DNA from: Candidatus Izemoplasmatales bacterium
GTDB taxonomy: Bacteria; Bacillota_I; Bacilli_A; Izemoplasmatales; Hujiaoplasmataceae
Length of the DNA stretch: 6,814 nucleotides
Assembly (NCBI GenBank): GCA_028702245.1
Contig: JAQVPE010000040.1
Coordinates: 1-6,814, forward strand
Reading direction: 5' to 3'
The position numbers were made by a program, and so were the translations under genes. Below are positions 1 through 6,145 of the stretch, in pieces. Under the pieces are notes generated by a model. The model was not told the DNA's origin. It worked only from the letters and a program-made list of their open reading frames with translations, and ran no database searches. Every line of letters begins with the position of its first letter. Positions within the stretch are counted from its first letter, which is position 1.

Positions 1-21
1 GTATTGTTAGCCTTGCTTTAC

Positions 22-50
22 ATTATATGACCTCTTATCGGTCAAGTCAA
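22..50 (-). promoter_or_regulatory. SigA-type promoter with embedded inverted repeat, directed out of the left edge
   Basis: Read on the minus strand, a -35 box TTGACT (50-45) is separated by exactly 17 bases from a perfect -10 box TATAAT (27-22). The 17-base spacer is itself a dyad: TGACC (44-40), seven bases, then GGTCA (32-28), with perfect 5-base arms filling the spacer end to end. The site lies just beyond the terminator of the alkyltransferase operon, so it probably starts a separate transcript for a gene left of the window, beginning near position 15. A repressor or activator bound to the dyad would sit between the two polymerase contacts. The promoter is seen directly. The operator role is inference. 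Confidence 0.75.
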
Positions 51-60
51 GCATTTCTAT

Positions 61-87
61 AAAAAGATGATCTCATCGATGATCATC
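61..87 (-). terminator. Intrinsic terminator overlapping the stop codon of the alkyltransferase gene
   Basis: On the minus strand a 7-base stem GATGATC (87-81) pairs perfectly with GATCATC (72-66) across an 8-base loop (80-73), followed at once by five T (65-61). The A/G-rich bases just before the stem can pair with part of the T tract, extending the helix. The gene's TGA stop (75-73) lies in the loop, so the last codons of the gene form the upstream arm. The stem is short and has only 3 G/C pairs of 7, so its efficiency may be moderate. It closes the five-gene run and insulates it from the promoter at 22-50. Confidence 0.75.
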
Positions 88-531
88 TCTTTCAAGGTCC
101 AGCAAATGCTTTTTGACTTCTTCTCCCCCGGCATATCCGCCGATCGAGCCGTCGCTTTTGATAACCCGGTGGCAAGGAATCAAAATTGGCAACGGATTCT
201 TTTTGCAGGCGTTTCCAACAGCCCGAAACGCTCTAGGCGAACCAATGCTTTCTGCGAGTTGTTTGTAGGTGATCTTCTCTCCATACGGGACATTCCTTAG
301 TGCGCTTAGAACCTCTAGTTGAAAACCAATAGCAACAAGTTCATAAGGAAACGAAAACTCTCTTCTTGTCTTTCGCAGATATTGATCGATTTCATCAATA
401 GCTAATTTAACCGGTTCCGGATAATGCGCGTTGGTTTCTGGTTTATCTGTGAAAGATATCTTAATTATCTTGTTATCCACGACCTCAAAGGCAAGCCTCC
501 CCAAGGATAGTTGACTTACATATTCAGTCAT
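73..531 (-). CDS. ogt: Methylated-DNA--[protein]-cysteine S-methyltransferase (O6-alkylguanine-DNA alkyltransferase)
   Basis: This is a 152-residue suicide DNA-repair protein that moves alkyl groups from O6-alkylguanine to its own cysteine. The active-site motif PCHRV is present with the acceptor at Cys120. Aligned by motif spacing with human MGMT, His121, Asn112 and Glu147 complete the catalytic network, Arg103 in RAVGNA is the arginine finger, and Tyr89 lies in the DNA-binding helix. The conserved glycine-rich segment GGYAGG follows at 131-136. The length fits the short bacterial Ogt-type enzyme, with no Ada-like regulatory domain. I start it at the ATG at 531, which overlaps the end of the DUF1667 gene by 8 bases and has AAAGG about 12 bases upstream. 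A longer frame back to a TTG at 567 adds a non-conserved tail. It is the last gene of the operon. Family assignment is secure. Whether the gene is ogt or adaB in name is a matter of convention. Confidence 0.93.
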   Translation of the reverse strand: MTEYVSQLSLGRLAFEVVDNKIIKISFTDKPETNAHYPEPVKLAIDEIDQYLRKTRREFSFPYELVAIGFQLEVLSALRNVPYGEKITYKQLAESIGSPRAFRAVGNACKKNPLPILIPCHRVIKSDGSIGGYAGGEEVKKHLLDLERDDHR

Positions 532-895
532 TTTTCTTATCGACCTTTTTTGTGGCGATGATATCAACGCCGGTATTGCCGATATTTTTCACAATAACAT
601 CTCCGATTTTGACCGGAGCGCCGACTTTAAGATCTTTGAGGCAGTGCATGCATTCGCTGATTTTGTCTTTGGGGATATCTGTTCTTGTTTTGACCGACAC
701 CATCGGGAGTTCGCCGCCAATTACCGGAAGAATCGAGGTGACTGTCCGTTTAGGATTGGCGATTTCTTTCTTGGCGTATTCGATTCCGCGCTGACAACCG
801 TAGTTTTCGATGCTGACGATCTCGCCTTTATCGATCACCACCTCCAACTGGCAGCCAAGGGGACAGTTGATACAAGTCAGTTGACGTTTTTCCAT
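524..895 (-). CDS. DUF1667 family cysteine-rich redox partner protein
   Basis: This is a 123-residue soluble protein with six cysteines in two clusters. Cys8, Cys11, Cys15 and Cys34 form C-x2-C-x3-C-x18-C, resembling the [4Fe-4S] motif at the N terminus of molybdopterin oxidoreductases. Cys82 and Cys85 form a CMHC pair. Other family-like features are GCQRGIEYA (33-41) and a segment around NPKRTVTS (47-54). DUF1667 proteins typically follow a GlpA-like dehydrogenase and an FAD oxidoreductase, as here. An iron-sulfur electron-transfer or structural role is therefore likely, but this is inference and no activity is assigned. The ATG at 895 has GGAGGA (911-906) ten bases upstream, inside the end of the preceding gene. 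The stop overlaps the start of the alkyltransferase gene. It could take the place of GlpC as the electron outlet, although it lacks GlpC's length and its two ferredoxin motifs. Confidence 0.85.
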   Translation of the reverse strand: MEKRQLTCINCPLGCQLEVVIDKGEIVSIENYGCQRGIEYAKKEIANPKRTVTSILPVIGGELPMVSVKTRTDIPKDKISECMHCLKDLKVGAPVKIGDVIVKNIGNTGVDIIATKKVDKKND

Positions 896-901
896 TGGCG
901 A

Positions 902-2161
902 TCAGTCCTCCTCAAGTAGAATTTCAATGGTTTTTAACTCCGGCTTCGCATCGATCCACTTTCTTAAGATCATGACTTGCTCCATCTCTCCGGGAGTCAA
1001 AATCCGTTTTTGCTTGTGGTATGCTTTCTCATTGTCAAGTTTGATTGTGACGAAGTGATCCTTATAAACACCGTCAACGCGAAATCTGATGATTGACATG
1101 GCAATAGAGGAATCGTCAATTATCCAGGAAGGCACGGTGTAACGAACGCCTTTCCCGGCAATAACCGCGAATTTATCATCACTGATCAAAGAGTTTTTGA
1201 CAAACATGGCAGCTTTTTGCCCGGCAATCGAAGCCTCATCGCTGACGTAATCGACGAGATCATGTACATGAAGAACATTCCCGCAGGCGTAGACTCCGGG
1301 GATCGATGTCTCGAGATTGCTATCGACGATCGGACCCTGGGTTTTAGGATTGATGGTGATGCCGGCCTTCCGGGTTAGTTCGTTTTCTGGAATCAGCCCA
1401 ACCGATAACAACAAGGTATCGCAGGTCACATATTCTTCGGTTTCCTTGATTGGCTTGAGAAATTCGTCAACTTTGGCGACGGTTACCGCCTCAATTCGTT
1501 CCTTGCCATGAATCTTGGTAATCGTATGTGAAAGGCGCAAGGGGATGTCATAATCATCGAGACACTGGACAATATTGCGTTTTAGTCCTCCGGAATAAGG
1601 TAATATCTCGCAAACCATCTTGACCTTAGCACCTTCCAAAGTTAAGCGTCTAGCCATGATAAGTCCGATATCGCCGGAACCAAGGATGACAACTTCCCTC
1701 CCGGGAAGGTAACCATCGATATTCACGTATTTTTGCGCGGTTCCTGCTGTAAAAATACCGGACGGCCTGTTCCCGGGAATGTTAAGCGCTCCGCGAGGGC
1801 GTTCGCGACAACCCATGGCCAGAATGATAGTCTTTGCCTTGATGTCGATGACACCTTCTATTTCGTTCATAGCGATCACATGCTTGTCCTCGGTGATATC
1901 GATAACCATCGTTTCAAGTTTGTACTCAATATTGAGTTCATGCACTTGATCAACATAACGCTCAGCATATTCGGGGCCAGTCAATTCTTCTTTGAACTTG
2001 TGGAGCCCAAACCCATTATGGATGCACTGATTGAGAATTCCGCCCAAGGAGTTCTCGCGTTCCAAAATGAGAATATCGCTTACACCAGCATGATACGCGC
2101 TGATTGCGGCTGCCAGTCCGGCTGGACCCCCACCAATTATTACAATGTCACGATTGTCCAT
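902..2161 (-). CDS. NAD(P)/FAD-dependent oxidoreductase, partner of the GlpA-like dehydrogenase
   Basis: This 419-residue flavoprotein has the two-dinucleotide-fold architecture of the pyridine nucleotide-disulfide oxidoreductase superfamily. The FAD site is GGGPAG (10-15) with the ribose-binding acidic residue Glu34. A second fold, GSGDIG (161-166), should bind NAD(H) or NADP(H). The second FAD motif, GVYACGNV (289-296), lies near the end of the core. Residues from about 330 to 419 form an additional C-terminal domain. There is no redox-active C-x2-C pair, so it is not a thioredoxin reductase. The segment RPSGIFTAGTAQ (132-143) recalls the HcnB / opine-oxidase-like branch, whose members work in multi-subunit dehydrogenases. 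Position and type suggest it carries electrons between the GlpA-like subunit and NAD(P) or another acceptor, which is inference. Its start is 9 bases after the previous stop. It is sometimes annotated as GlpB by position, but that equivalence is not shown by the sequence. Confidence 0.88.
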   Translation of the reverse strand: MDNRDIVIIGGGPAGLAAAISAYHAGVSDILILERENSLGGILNQCIHNGFGLHKFKEELTGPEYAERYVDQVHELNIEYKLETMVIDITEDKHVIAMNEIEGVIDIKAKTIILAMGCRERPRGALNIPGNRPSGIFTAGTAQKYVNIDGYLPGREVVILGSGDIGLIMARRLTLEGAKVKMVCEILPYSGGLKRNIVQCLDDYDIPLRLSHTITKIHGKERIEAVTVAKVDEFLKPIKETEEYVTCDTLLLSVGLIPENELTRKAGITINPKTQGPIVDSNLETSIPGVYACGNVLHVHDLVDYVSDEASIAGQKAAMFVKNSLISDDKFAVIAGKGVRYTVPSWIIDDSSIAMSIIRFRVDGVYKDHFVTIKLDNEKAYHKQKRILTPGEMEQVMILRKWIDAKPELKTIEILLEED

Positions 2162-2164
2162 GAG

Positions 2165-2172
2165 ACCTCCTT
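2165..2172 (-). promoter_or_regulatory. Near-perfect Shine-Dalgarno, closely spaced, fixing the start of the FAD oxidoreductase
   Basis: AAGGAGGT is an eight-base match to the anti-Shine-Dalgarno sequence. It overlaps the TAA stop of the GlpA-like gene (2173-2171) and lies only 3 bases before the ATG at 2161, or 4 counted from GGAGG. This is tighter than usual. No other in-frame start lies before the FAD motif at residue 10, so the start is nevertheless firm. The arrangement suits re-initiation by ribosomes leaving the upstream gene. Confidence 0.8.
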
Positions 2173-3610
2173 AAAGCAAGTCCTTGTCAAGTCCGATAAG
2201 GTATGTTGATTTTTCGCTGGATTTAAGAATTTCCCGTAAGTCTTTACCCAACTCTTTGGCAAGGATTTCGACAATTTTTGGTGAACAAAATCCCCCTTGG
2301 CAACGACCGCTCCCGGCACGGGTACGCCTTTTAACGCCATCGACCGTTTTCGCTCCAAGCGGTCTTTTGATAGAATCAAGTATCTCCGCAAGTGTCACTA
2401 GCTCGCAACGGCAGATGATTTTGCCATAGTTTTTGTCTTTAAGAAACAACTCTTGCTTTTCCTTAATGGAAAGCGATTCGAAGTGGACCGTTTTGTTGCG
2501 CTTAATAATGTAATTATCGCTTTGTTTGGCTTCTAACTTTTGGGCAACCATATGCGCAATTTCGATAGCGATCGCCGGAGCGGCTGTAAGTCCCGGCGAT
2601 TCAATGCCGAGAGCATTGAAAAACCCGGGGACATCATCGGCTTCACCGATGACAAAGTCTTCGTTTTTTTCTGTTGCCCGAAGCCCGGCAAAGGCGGTAA
2701 TGACAAACGGCATCGGAATATTGTCCACGCTCTGTTTGGCTCTTCTGATTACTTCTCTGATCCCTTCTTCGGAAGTAGAGGTATCGTTTTTGTCATCCAC
2801 GAATTCCGAATTGGGCCCAATCAGCAAATTGCCTTCGGCCGTCGGCGTAACCAATACTCCTTTTCCTTCTTTTGTCGGCAATTGAAAAATGGTGGATGTG
2901 ACTAGGTCGCCTATTTGTTTGTCAAATAGACAGTATTCACCTTTTCGAGGGAGAATACGGTATTTAGTATCGCTGATGAGATTGTTGATGTCATCAGCGA
3001 AAACGCCGGCAGCGTTGACGATTGTTCTCGACTTATATTCCCCACGGTTTGTAACAACCATAAAGGCGTCGTCTTCTCGGTAAATATGGGTAACTCGAGT
3101 TCCAAACTGGAACGAAACGTCATTCAAGAACGCGACTTCCGCGGAAGCAAGTGTAAGTTCAAAGGGGTCGACTATGCCGCCTGAAGGAGCATAAAGAGCT
3201 TGGTAGACATTCTTGTTGATGTTTGGCTCTTTGGCGATAATCGCTTCCTTTTCAAGGATGGCTAGACCCTTGACTTTGTTTTTATGCCCTTGATCGAGAA
3301 GTTTTTTTAGAGTAGCTGATTCCGACTCAGAAAAAGCGAGGACCAGCGAACCATTACGTTTAAAGGGTACCACAAGTTCCTTGCAAAGATCTTCCATCAA
3401 AACATTGCCGATAACATTGTATTTGGCCTTAAGACTTCCCGGTTTGGCATCATAGCCACTATGAACGATTCCCGAATTCGCCTTTGAGGTTCCTTCACAA
3501 ACATCGAGGTTTTTTTCCAAAACCATGATATTAAGTTCATATTTAGCTAATTCTCTAGCAATGTTTGCGCCAATTACACCGGCACCGATAACTATCACAT
3601 CATACATCAT
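2171..3610 (-). CDS. GlpA-like FAD-dependent dehydrogenase with C-terminal [2Fe-2S] BFD-like domain
   Basis: This is a 479-residue two-domain enzyme. Residues 1 to about 360 are a DAO-type flavin fold: GAGVIG (9-14) with Glu32 binds FAD, GIVHSGYD (47-54) is a family segment at the flavin, and AGLRA (308-312) supplies an arginine that commonly contacts the carboxylate or phosphate of the substrate. Residues 398-443 are BFD-like, with Cys400, Cys402, Cys437 and Cys442 (C-x-C ... C-x4-C) set to bind a [2Fe-2S] cluster. Anaerobic glycerol-3-phosphate dehydrogenase GlpA shares this DAO-plus-BFD layout, and L-2-hydroxyglutarate oxidases share the DAO part. Glycerol-3-phosphate oxidation to dihydroxyacetone phosphate is therefore the leading but unproven reaction. 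There is no membrane segment, so it should be cytosolic or peripheral. The first of two consecutive ATG codons (3610) has GAGGA 9 bases upstream and lies 2 bases after the hydrolase stop. It forms a cassette with the FAD oxidoreductase and DUF1667 genes downstream. Confidence 0.88.
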   Translation of the reverse strand: MMYDVIVIGAGVIGANIARELAKYELNIMVLEKNLDVCEGTSKANSGIVHSGYDAKPGSLKAKYNVIGNVLMEDLCKELVVPFKRNGSLVLAFSESESATLKKLLDQGHKNKVKGLAILEKEAIIAKEPNINKNVYQALYAPSGGIVDPFELTLASAEVAFLNDVSFQFGTRVTHIYREDDAFMVVTNRGEYKSRTIVNAAGVFADDINNLISDTKYRILPRKGEYCLFDKQIGDLVTSTIFQLPTKEGKGVLVTPTAEGNLLIGPNSEFVDDKNDTSTSEEGIREVIRRAKQSVDNIPMPFVITAFAGLRATEKNEDFVIGEADDVPGFFNALGIESPGLTAAPAIAIEIAHMVAQKLEAKQSDNYIIKRNKTVHFESLSIKEKQELFLKDKNYGKIICRCELVTLAEILDSIKRPLGAKTVDGVKRRTRAGSGRCQGGFCSPKIVEILAKELGKDLREILKSSEKSTYLIGLDKDLL

Positions 3611-3612
3611 GT

Positions 3613-4548
3613 CTAGAGTTCCTCACTAAGTTTGACAATATTCTTGAAGAATTTATTCAACACGTTGATATATTCTTCTTCATTATATCGCGCCGAATCG
3701 GTATGACGAGCATGGTTTCTGGCAATATAGACAGCTTTTGGCCCCGAGCATTTTTCAAAAAGCATGCGGCTATGCTCAGGTGGTATGACGGCGTCTTCCT
3801 CGCCATGGACAAAGAGCATCGGACAATTAGTTTTTTGAACCAACCGAACAGGAGAGATATCTTTGAGCCAGGCCTTGGTTCTTGCTTTGAAAAAGAGATT
3901 TGTGAAAAAGACAAATGGTTGCGGCGGTAGTCCGATCGTTTTTTTTACTTGATATAACATGAGTTTTCTAAGATCGGAAAACGTACAGTCAGTTATCACG
4001 AAACGGATGCGATTGTCGAGCGCCTGTTCAAGGATGACAGCCGCCCCTCCCATTGATTCGCCGTATGTTCCCAGAATAATATCTTGGCCGAAGCGAGAAA
4101 AAGTGTCGCTGACCAAATCAAAAATATCGTCTTTCTCATAATAGCCCATGCCACAGAATCGGCCACCGGATTCGCCGTGAAATCTTTCATCGAACATGAT
4201 GATGTTGAACCCCAATGAAAGCATCATCTTCGCGTATTTGATAACTCCATGATGAGTATAACCATATCCGTGAGCCAAAATGACATATCGCTTGCTGATT
4301 TGGTTTGCCTTTACATGATATACCGCAAGATCGTAACCATGGCGCGAAGCAACCGTGTATTTGGCGATTGCCCAACTGTCATAAACAGCCATCAAACCCG
4401 GGCTGCGTTCATTCTCTCTTTTTCTAGAGTACTCGAGATCACCGTGAGCGGGATGAAATAGTCGATAAGCACCAACATAGCCAACGATGATGACAAACAA
4501 AACTGCCAATGCCAAGACAGAAATCCAAATATAATCATACCACTCCAT
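3613..4548 (-). CDS. Membrane-anchored alpha/beta hydrolase
   Basis: This is a 311-residue serine hydrolase. One N-terminal hydrophobic helix (about 7-27) with no obvious cleavage site should anchor it in the membrane. The alpha/beta-hydrolase core follows from about residue 60. HGYG (93-96) is the oxyanion-hole turn. FDERFHGES (119-127) is a conserved strand and loop. GESMGG holds the nucleophile Ser165. HGEEDAVIP provides Asp252. His279 in NHARH is the most likely catalytic histidine, with His282 as an alternative. The overall pattern resembles the YqkD-like branch of uncharacterised bacterial esterases. Substrate is unknown, and lipid ester or glyceride hydrolysis is one possibility. The ATG at 4548 has GGAG (4561-4558) about 9 bases upstream. 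It is the first gene of the five-gene run and ends only 2 bases before the GlpA-like gene, so the two should be translated together. The hydrolase fold is certain, but the cellular role is not. Confidence 0.88.
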   Translation of the reverse strand: MEWYDYIWISVLALAVLFVIIVGYVGAYRLFHPAHGDLEYSRKRENERSPGLMAVYDSWAIAKYTVASRHGYDLAVYHVKANQISKRYVILAHGYGYTHHGVIKYAKMMLSLGFNIIMFDERFHGESGGRFCGMGYYEKDDIFDLVSDTFSRFGQDIILGTYGESMGGAAVILEQALDNRIRFVITDCTFSDLRKLMLYQVKKTIGLPPQPFVFFTNLFFKARTKAWLKDISPVRLVQKTNCPMLFVHGEEDAVIPPEHSRMLFEKCSGPKAVYIARNHARHTDSARYNEEEYINVLNKFFKNIVKLSEEL

Positions 4549-4564
4549 GTTGATCGTCTCCGTT

Positions 4565-4601
4565 CATGGTCTTTTCTATATTATTGTATCACAAAACCAT
4601 G
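4565..4601. repeat. Imperfect inverted repeat centred on the operon -10 box
   Basis: The plus-strand arm CATGGTCTTTT (4565-4575) is matched by AAAACCATG (4593-4601), a 9-base inverted repeat apart from two extra bases in the left arm. The centre falls at about 4583, the edge of the -10 box. It could be a regulator site or a chance A/T-rich dyad. No regulator gene in the window points to it. Confidence 0.35.
4583..4591 (-). promoter_or_regulatory. Extended -10 promoter for the hydrolase/redox/ogt operon
   Basis: On the minus strand the gap between the MATE gene and the hydrolase holds TGATACAAT, an extended -10 (TG, one base, TACAAT). No -35 match exists at 16 to 18 bases further upstream (the sequence there is GCGCAG-like), as is allowed for extended -10 promoters. 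Initiation near 4576 would give a leader of about 28 bases containing the GGAG site. An imperfect inverted repeat flanks the box (4565-4575 and 4593-4601). Confidence 0.55.
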
Positions 4602-4637
4602 GTATCTGCGCGCTGAAATAACAGGCCAAAGCGCAAA

Positions 4638-6044
4638 TCAGGCCACATTTTCAGTGGTATTCTCAATAACCGGCATCATTATTTTCTGCTTTTTTGGCTT
4701 AAGTTTTTCCAAAAATAACATCATGATAAGCGCTCCGATAAACAAGATCATTCCTTTTGTGATATCGGAAATATTGAGCGCCCACCAGATTCCTTCTTCG
4801 TTCATACTGGAAATCAACAGATAAGCCAAAGGAATTCTTAGAGTATTGCCGATGATCCCCACTAAAGAAGGAATCTCGGTTTTGCCAATACCATTGAAAA
4901 AACCGACACCAATCGCCTCGATCATCATAAACACCTGGGCTAGGCTAATAATCTTGAGGTATCTGATCCCATAAGCTTTTGTCAATGGATCATCAACGAA
5001 TAGACTCATAAAACCCTCTGCGAAAAAGAATAGCGACAAAGCTACGACAAACGAATATGGGATCAAGAGCCCCGACATCGCACCGATGCCTTTTCGAACT
5101 CTCAAGTATTGTTTGGCACCGAAGTTCTGACCAACATAAACAGTCAATGCGGTTTGAAAACCACCGGCGATCATCCAGGTCAGTTGTTCGACCTGGGTGC
5201 CAATCCGTTGTGCCGCCATGACGATTTCACCGAAACCGAACACCATCCGGGCGATGAAGATGGAAATCGTCGTGAAAACCATGCTCTGGAGCCCTGCGGG
5301 AATGCCGATCCTGATGATTTCTTTGGTCGTGGCTAGATTGAAAGCTTTTACATGGAATCGGAACAATTTCTCCTTTGTTTTCAAATACACGATCGTGAAG
5401 ACAAGCATTGTCAGTGCCTGCGAGATGATCGTCGCGATCGCTGCGCCTCTGACTCCCAGACGCAGCCCAAGAATAAGAATCGGGTCAAGGACCATATTGA
5501 GAACCAGCCCGATCGCCATTATCAAAAAGTTGATTTTGGTTTTGCCAATTCCTTCATTGATGGCCATGAATCCGCTCGAGACGAACTGAAACACCAAAAG
5601 TCCGCCTACAATCGACAAATATTCGAGAGCATAGCCGATAACAGCACTCGAGTCGATGGCAAAAATTCCGATTATTGGTTTTTTGAGGATGAACACCAGA
5701 GCTGAAAAGAGGATCCCGATGAACAGTTGCCAGAGAATTCCGTTTGAGGCGTACTGCTCAAGTGCTTTTAGGTTTTTGCTGCCGGCGGCGTGAGAGACTT
5801 TGACGCCGGTTCCAACCCTGCCAATCAGGATAACTCCAAAAGCGAACCAAATTATGTAGCCGGCAGTGCCGATGGCTGAAATCGCCTCATGTTCAATCAA
5901 TCCGATTTCATCCACACGGCCAACCCAAAACATGTCAGTCAAATTGTAGGCCATCTGCGAAATCGATGTCAACAATACCGGCAATGCAATCAAAAACAAT
6001 TTCTTAAAGATCGACCCCTCGGTCAGATCAAATATCTTGCTCAC
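4638..6044 (-). CDS. MATE family efflux transporter
   Basis: This 468-residue inner-membrane protein is an Na+- or H+-coupled multidrug/toxin exporter of the MATE (NorM/DinF/MepA) superfamily. The N terminus LTEGSIFKKLFLIALPVLL followed by YNLTDMFWVG (33-42) is the family signature, and about 12 hydrophobic segments span the protein. The two halves are related: NEGIGKTK...NMVLDPILI (163-191) matches FNGIGKTE...RIPLAYLLI (383-411), the expected internal duplication. Asp37 and Asp187 are at positions often conserved in MATE proteins. The lysine-rich tail (446-454) is cytoplasmic. The start is GTG at 6044, with GAGGTGA (6055-6049) at good distance. The ATG 3 bases further upstream is out of frame and hits a stop after one codon. 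It has its own extended -10 promoter and lies 89 bases ahead of the hydrolase operon. Substrate cannot be inferred. There is no clear terminator, so some read-through into the next operon is possible. Confidence 0.93.
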   Translation of the reverse strand: MSKIFDLTEGSIFKKLFLIALPVLLTSISQMAYNLTDMFWVGRVDEIGLIEHEAISAIGTAGYIIWFAFGVILIGRVGTGVKVSHAAGSKNLKALEQYASNGILWQLFIGILFSALVFILKKPIIGIFAIDSSAVIGYALEYLSIVGGLLVFQFVSSGFMAINEGIGKTKINFLIMAIGLVLNMVLDPILILGLRLGVRGAAIATIISQALTMLVFTIVYLKTKEKLFRFHVKAFNLATTKEIIRIGIPAGLQSMVFTTISIFIARMVFGFGEIVMAAQRIGTQVEQLTWMIAGGFQTALTVYVGQNFGAKQYLRVRKGIGAMSGLLIPYSFVVALSLFFFAEGFMSLFVDDPLTKAYGIRYLKIISLAQVFMMIEAIGVGFFNGIGKTEIPSLVGIIGNTLRIPLAYLLISSMNEEGIWWALNISDITKGMILFIGALIMMLFLEKLKPKKQKIMMPVIENTTENVA

Positions 6045-6048
6045 AACA

Positions 6049-6055
6049 TCACCTC
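6049..6055 (-). promoter_or_regulatory. Ribosome binding site that supports the GTG start of the MATE gene
   Basis: GAGGTGA lies 4 bases before the GTG at 6044, with 7 bases between AGG and the start codon. The nearby ATG (6049-6047) overlaps this site and opens only ATG-TTG-TGA, so it cannot be the exporter's start. Confidence 0.75.
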
Positions 6056-6066
6056 AAGCGAAGGCT

Positions 6067-6075
6067 ATTATATCA
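6067..6075 (-). promoter_or_regulatory. Extended -10 promoter for the MATE gene
   Basis: The minus strand reads TGATATAAT, a perfect TGn-TATAAT extended -10 box, between the HD-gene terminator and the MATE gene. No -35 consensus is present at the expected distance (ATCGGG at a 17-base spacer). Initiation near 6060 would give a leader of about 15 bases carrying the ribosome binding site. Confidence 0.65.
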
Positions 6076-6099
6076 TATTAACAGCAAGGCCCGATATCT

Positions 6100-6128
6100 A
6101 AAAAAAGAAACTTCGTTTAAGAAGTTTC
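6100..6128 (-). terminator. Intrinsic terminator after the HD-domain gene
   Basis: On the minus strand GAAACTTC (6128-6121) pairs perfectly over 8 bases with GAAGTTTC (6114-6107) across a 6-base loop, followed by seven uninterrupted T (6106-6100). It begins 18 bases past the HD gene stop and separates it from the MATE promoter. The plus-strand direction has only a weak T run, so it mainly acts on minus-strand transcripts. Confidence 0.92.
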
Positions 6129-6145
6129 GATTTTCTAATTTCTGC

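Noticed and set aside
532..567. Longer alkyltransferase beginning at a TTG codon
   Set aside because: The added 12 residues are non-conserved and lie wholly inside the DUF1667 gene. The ATG at 531 gives the normal family length and usual operon overlap.
1733..2209. Plus-strand open frame of 158 codons opposite the FAD oxidoreductase gene
   Set aside because: It lies antisense to a well-supported conserved gene and its translation has no recognisable domain. It is a shadow of the minus-strand coding pattern.
4600..4640. Possible terminator after the MATE gene (GGCC...GGCC and GCGC...GCGC pairings)
   Set aside because: The stems are only 4 bases and no T tract follows. The ACCATGGT palindrome leaves no loop. 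Not supportable as an intrinsic terminator.
5197..5589. Plus-strand open frame of 130 codons opposite the MATE gene
   Set aside because: Its composition mirrors the complement of membrane-segment codons in the exporter. There is no ribosome binding site or family signature.
6041..6049. Two-codon leader ORF (ATG-TTG-TGA) overlapping the MATE start
   Set aside because: The ATG overlaps the Shine-Dalgarno itself, so a ribosome could not use it properly. It is best explained by chance.
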